In this document: positions 18,229 through 21,026 of the stretch, piece by piece
Layout of the letters: each line of letters begins with the position of its first letter
Numbering within the stretch: position 1 is the first letter of the stretch
NCBI GenBank assembly: GCA_003427395.1
Contig: BFEA01000025.1
Span: forward strand, 4,510,642-4,531,667
Direction: 5' to 3'
Source of the DNA: Chara braunii
Taxonomy: Eukaryota; Streptophyta; Charophyceae; Charales; Characeae
DNA: 21,026 bases
The notes under the pieces: model-generated
Database searches by the model: none
What the model saw: the letters and a program-made list of their open reading frames with translations, nothing else
Told to the model about the DNA's origin: nothing
Position numbers and translations under genes: made by a program

Positions 18229-18570
18229 GATCATGAGTGCGAGAGATCCGCAGAAGACAAATGTGGAAATGCAGAAAGGAGAAGCTTGTATCCGACACAG
18301 GGCCAGGCTAAGAAAGAGACCTCTTGTGTTTGGAAATCACTAGGACACTTCAGTAAATATCATACTGCCAGCAAGTTAACAAATCATCAACTTATGGATA
18401 ATCGCCATCATCACCATTGCCACCATCATGACCATCACCATATCCACAAGAAGATGGTGAATGCAATTCAAGCCATCGACTCTCTCTTCCAGAGCCTCGA
18501 GTCCAATCGTTGCAGTTCCAACCTCGACAAAGACAAGCAGACGAGGACCACCTCCCACCTGTGGATGTGA
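18229..18570 (+). CDS. Candidate terminal exon with His-rich run
   Basis: The acceptor follows a pyrimidine tract (CTCTTCCTCTTTTAACAAG), and the frame runs to the TGA at 18568-18570, 113 codons. It includes a cationic stretch (AERRSLYPTQGQAKKETS) and a His cluster, HHHHCHHHDHHHIHKK, that could bind metal. Phase agrees with the preceding candidate exon. A (CT)n tract begins 23 bp after the stop. No family is recognised, and the His run could be a product of CAT/CAC repeat slippage. Confidence 0.4.
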   Translation, partial: DHECERSAEDKCGNAERRSLYPTQGQAKKETSCVWKSLGHFSKYHTASKLTNHQLMDNRHHHHCHHHDHHHIHKKMVNAIQAIDSLFQSLESNRCSSNLDKDKQTRTTSHLWM

Positions 18571-18590
18571 TCTAGAGCATGCCGGTCCCG

Positions 18591-18593
<3 letters not shown>

Positions 18594-18663
<70 letters not shown>
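18594..18663. repeat. (CT)n microsatellite
   Basis: About 35 CT units, probably in the 3' UTR of the preceding candidate gene. Confidence 0.98.
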
Positions 18664-18667
<4 letters not shown>

Positions 18668-19397
18668 ATAAACTAATGTCTTTTATCAGCTTGGCCTGTG
18701 GGCAGTGCACTGTGTGAGATAATCTTTATAGGAAGCAGTCAGCATGTGTGTGTGCTGTCTGTAGTATGCACATTGTAACCATCCTTACACGGACTCCTCT
18801 TGCCCTGTGGTGAAACAATGAAAGTGGTCAAAGTTCTCTCCTCATCCCCGCAATCAGACAATAAAACTCAGCCGAATGAAGGGGATGAGAGATTGGAGAT
18901 GCCAGATGGGCTGGTGGGTCTATTCTACCCATATTACCCATAACCCATTGGCAATGCCAAGAGAGAGGAAACTGGTGGCAACTGCGGAAGTATCTGTAAA
19001 ATGGACAGAAATGAGGCAACTGCTGTCAACAGGGACTCAACAGCAAGCGTCTCAGGAGTGATGTCATGGAGGGTCTGCTAGAGGCTAAGATGTTAAGGGT
19101 CAGGGTCAGTCTGACCATTATTGACGACAAAGTGCACTGAAGAACAACACGCAGGTTTGGTGCTGCTGCTGATGGTACTGGTGCTGTCAACTGATATGGG
19201 CGAAAAACGAAGGAAATGAAAATGCTGAAGGATTGGCATTCATGATGATGATGATTGTGTTCATCATGACAAGTCAAAGATACAAGGGGGAGGGGGGGAA
19301 GGGAACGAAGAAAAAGAAGGTTGATGACAGCTACTGAAGGAAAGTCAATGATGGTCTTAAGACAACAGTGACAGCAAGAAACGTTGACAGCATTGAG
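18664..19397. other. Non-coding stretch
   Basis: No gene or family repeat is recognised. It has a short ATG/ATC triplet run near 19240 and a G-run near 19290. Confidence 0.4.
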
Positions 19398-20770
19398 TTT
19401 TTTTTTTTTTTTTTTTTTTTAAATCAAAACAGGTCCTTATGGTCCTGGCTCCATTTCCATTCTGGGGAGCGTCAGCCCGGTTCCTTTCCACCGGTAGTCA
19501 AATATTGAAATACATGGTGAACACTTTCACGCGTCCCCCCGTCTGGCCGAAGGAACCCTGAACAGCATTGATTGTTCCTTTTTTGGAGGATTGACTGTCA
19601 GCTTGCCCTACCCTGGTTTTCCTCTCAGACCTCCTTCTGAGTCTGTCAAATATGACTCAAAGAAACGAGAAACTGGGAGAGGTGTCTATCCTCCTGAGAC
19701 TACAGTCTCAATTTTGTTGTCGTCACCCCCCTCCTTTGCATCGACCTTCTGTTCCCACCATCTTGAGCAGCAGGATCCATGTTTCTTTCCTTGTCAGCTC
19801 TGAACCCTCGATTGCCTTGGAGCACCTCCTTTTCCCGATGACTGGCAGGGCCAGCATCCTGAGCATGTGTAGAACCGGCTGCCATATTTGAATATTGAGG
19901 AACGATAACCCTTCGGGACCGTCTGTCTGAGACTCTCACTCCTTTCGTGTGTTGTTCCCCATGTGGAAACCTTCCCATCCTCTCTCTGTCATTCTGTCGC
20001 ATGTAGGGTGACTGCTGAAGACCTACCCAGCACGCTAATGGAAACTGCCTTACGCCCGTATTGGAGTTGGTACTTCGTGTTCTTGGGTATTCTGCTGGAC
20101 TGAGGGCTTGTCGGAACTGTGGCATTCCGTCCATCTTAAGACCAGCCCGTTCAGCCACACCACCTTTTCTCCTACCAACCAGACTTGTTTGACTTTAGAC
20201 AGTATCGTTTGTTCTTGATCTGGGTGGTTCTGAACACATAGTTTGACCTTCCTCCACTGGCCGCGAATCTCCGCTTTTCTTCTCTCGTGGGTCCGTCGTG
20301 CCTTCCAAAGTTCTTCTGCATTTTTATTTCCATATGGCCCACAATGTGACTTTGTGTAACATCCCAAACCAGCTTCCTTCTGGTTTGCCAAAGTTAGATG
20401 GTAGATTAGTCCAGAGGAGGAGTTCAAGGGGGTGCTCAGGGAGGGAAGAAGAAAAGAGAGTGTCCCATAGGGCTGCCGCCCGCGCCCAGTATTATTTAGC
20501 TTCTTTACATTTAATCAAGCAGTGTATTAGGTCTTCCTGTTCTTGATCAGAGCAGACTACACAAATGTCAGAGCTGGTTGGATCATTCTTCCTTCTCCTA
20601 ACATGCAGCCATTGGTTAACCGGTAGAGCAGTGTATGTGATGAGCCACTGCATGCTTCAGATTTTTATGGGTCTTATCGTCATATATTTTTTCCACGGGA
20701 TTTTTGCTATCTGGTCTGCGACAGGTCCAATTAGTTTATTCCACCTTCCTTTGATCACTGGGTGTTACAT
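19398..20770 (-). mobile_element. Second L1-type LINE, 3' end only (copy 2)
   Basis: On the minus strand the copy ends in a pure A23 tail (plus 19398-19420). Its last 170 bp or so match the 3' end of copy 1. Upstream lies a decayed ORF2 end with zf-RVT. Similarity to LINE coding sequence (VIKGRWNKLIGPVADQIAKI) stops near 20766, where a stop and unrelated GC-rich sequence begin. It is therefore probably 5'-truncated, as usual for LINEs. The same orientation as copy 1 and a longer tail suggest a separate insertion. Confidence 0.85.
19700..20766 (-). pseudogene. LINE copy 2 ORF2 C-terminus with zf-RVT zinc finger
   Basis: One minus frame reads IPWKKYMTIRP, then a TGA (20659-20657) where copy 1 has Arg, then SMQWLITYTALPVNQWL. 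The zinc finger follows: CVVC (20563-20552) and LIHCLIKC, then a TAA (20494-20492) where copy 1 has Arg in AQRIW. Next come LWAIWK and another TAA (20326-20324). After further shifts a basic region continues to about 19700 (AERAGLKMDGMPQFRQAL). Comparison with copy 1 shows conserved architecture but a different, longer tail, so the two belong to different subfamilies. Confidence 0.8.
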
Positions 20771-21026
20771 GCTGAAAGCCTACACACGGGCCCCTCACGG
20801 GACCCGAGGTTGGAATAGGGCCCCCAGGTCGCGTCACCGCAACCTGAAGGCCCTATGGCATTTTTACTTGGGCCTGCATCAGAAAAACGCCAGCTTTAGA
20901 TTATTTTTATAGTCTTTATTTTATTTATTTNCTGCTGTTTTTCTAACGGGTGTACTGTTGTCCGTTTTGTGGCCAGGTACACGCTTCTAGGGCCAGGGCC
21001 AGATTCAGGCCCAGAGGCTGAGCTCC
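20771..21026. other. Unidentified sequence at the right edge, one N
   Basis: GC-rich sequence with GGGCCC-type motifs (GGGCCCCTCACGGGACCCGA) gives way to A/T-rich DNA with an N at 20931, then CCAGG-rich sequence. No gene is seen; possibly the edge of another repeat. Confidence 0.3.

Noticed and set aside
19388-19571. ACAGCATTGA on both sides of the copy 2 tail as a target-site duplication
   Set aside because: The inner match lies within sequence that aligns to the 3' UTR of copy 1 (GGCATTGA), so it belongs to the element.

Overview
This is a repeat-rich eukaryotic nuclear segment, most likely from the green lineage; a streptophyte alga is my best guess, but the sequence does not prove it. 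Three signs point that way: an L1-type LINE with an APE endonuclease, a reverse transcriptase and the C-terminal zf-RVT zinc finger usual in plant L1 elements; short runs of plant-type telomere sequence (CCCTAAA); and split, splice-bounded coding segments among long microsatellites. Nothing looks bacterial: there are no operons or compact genes.

Layout, left to right. 1-1150: a (GT)n tract, then a GC/GGA-rich stretch with a doubtful Gly-rich ORF. 1150-5110: mostly non-coding and repetitive, with compound microsatellites, a 40-bp minisatellite, a tRNA-Thr-like relic, a diverged and an intact copy of a small TA-flanked MITE, a 150-bp tandem duplication, short tRNA/SINE-like blocks, two micro-exon-like segments and a long (CT)n tract with one ambiguous base. 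5475 to about 13400 (minus strand): one nearly complete but broken LINE, reading zinc-knuckle ORF1, an unusual extra coding block, EN, RT, zf-RVT, then a 3' UTR and A-tail. 13405-14640: upstream LINE flank or 5' UTR, with six exact 62-bp repeats, a hairpin and a cluster of TTGAC(C/T) motifs.

15300-18660 (plus strand): candidate gene pieces. These are a 37-codon exon, a two-part zinc-binding RING-like ORF, and a two-exon acidic/His-rich 3' gene end. Between the first two, on the minus strand, lies a hammerhead-ribozyme core inside a broken tandem dimer, probably a remnant of a Penelope-like or retrozyme-like element. 19398 to about 20770 (minus strand): the 3' end of a second, related LINE with stop codons, which shares its 3' UTR terminus with the first.

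The two LINEs share orientation and 3'-end sequence, so they probably belong to one lineage that recognises that 3' end. Both look dead: the first has frameshifts, a 70-bp duplication in RT and an Asp-to-Asn change at the likely catalytic motif A residue. The plus-strand gene models rest on splice-like signals and open frames only. The least expected signals are the hammerhead-like dimer, the 62-bp array upstream of the LINE, and the extra coding block between ORF1 and the endonuclease.
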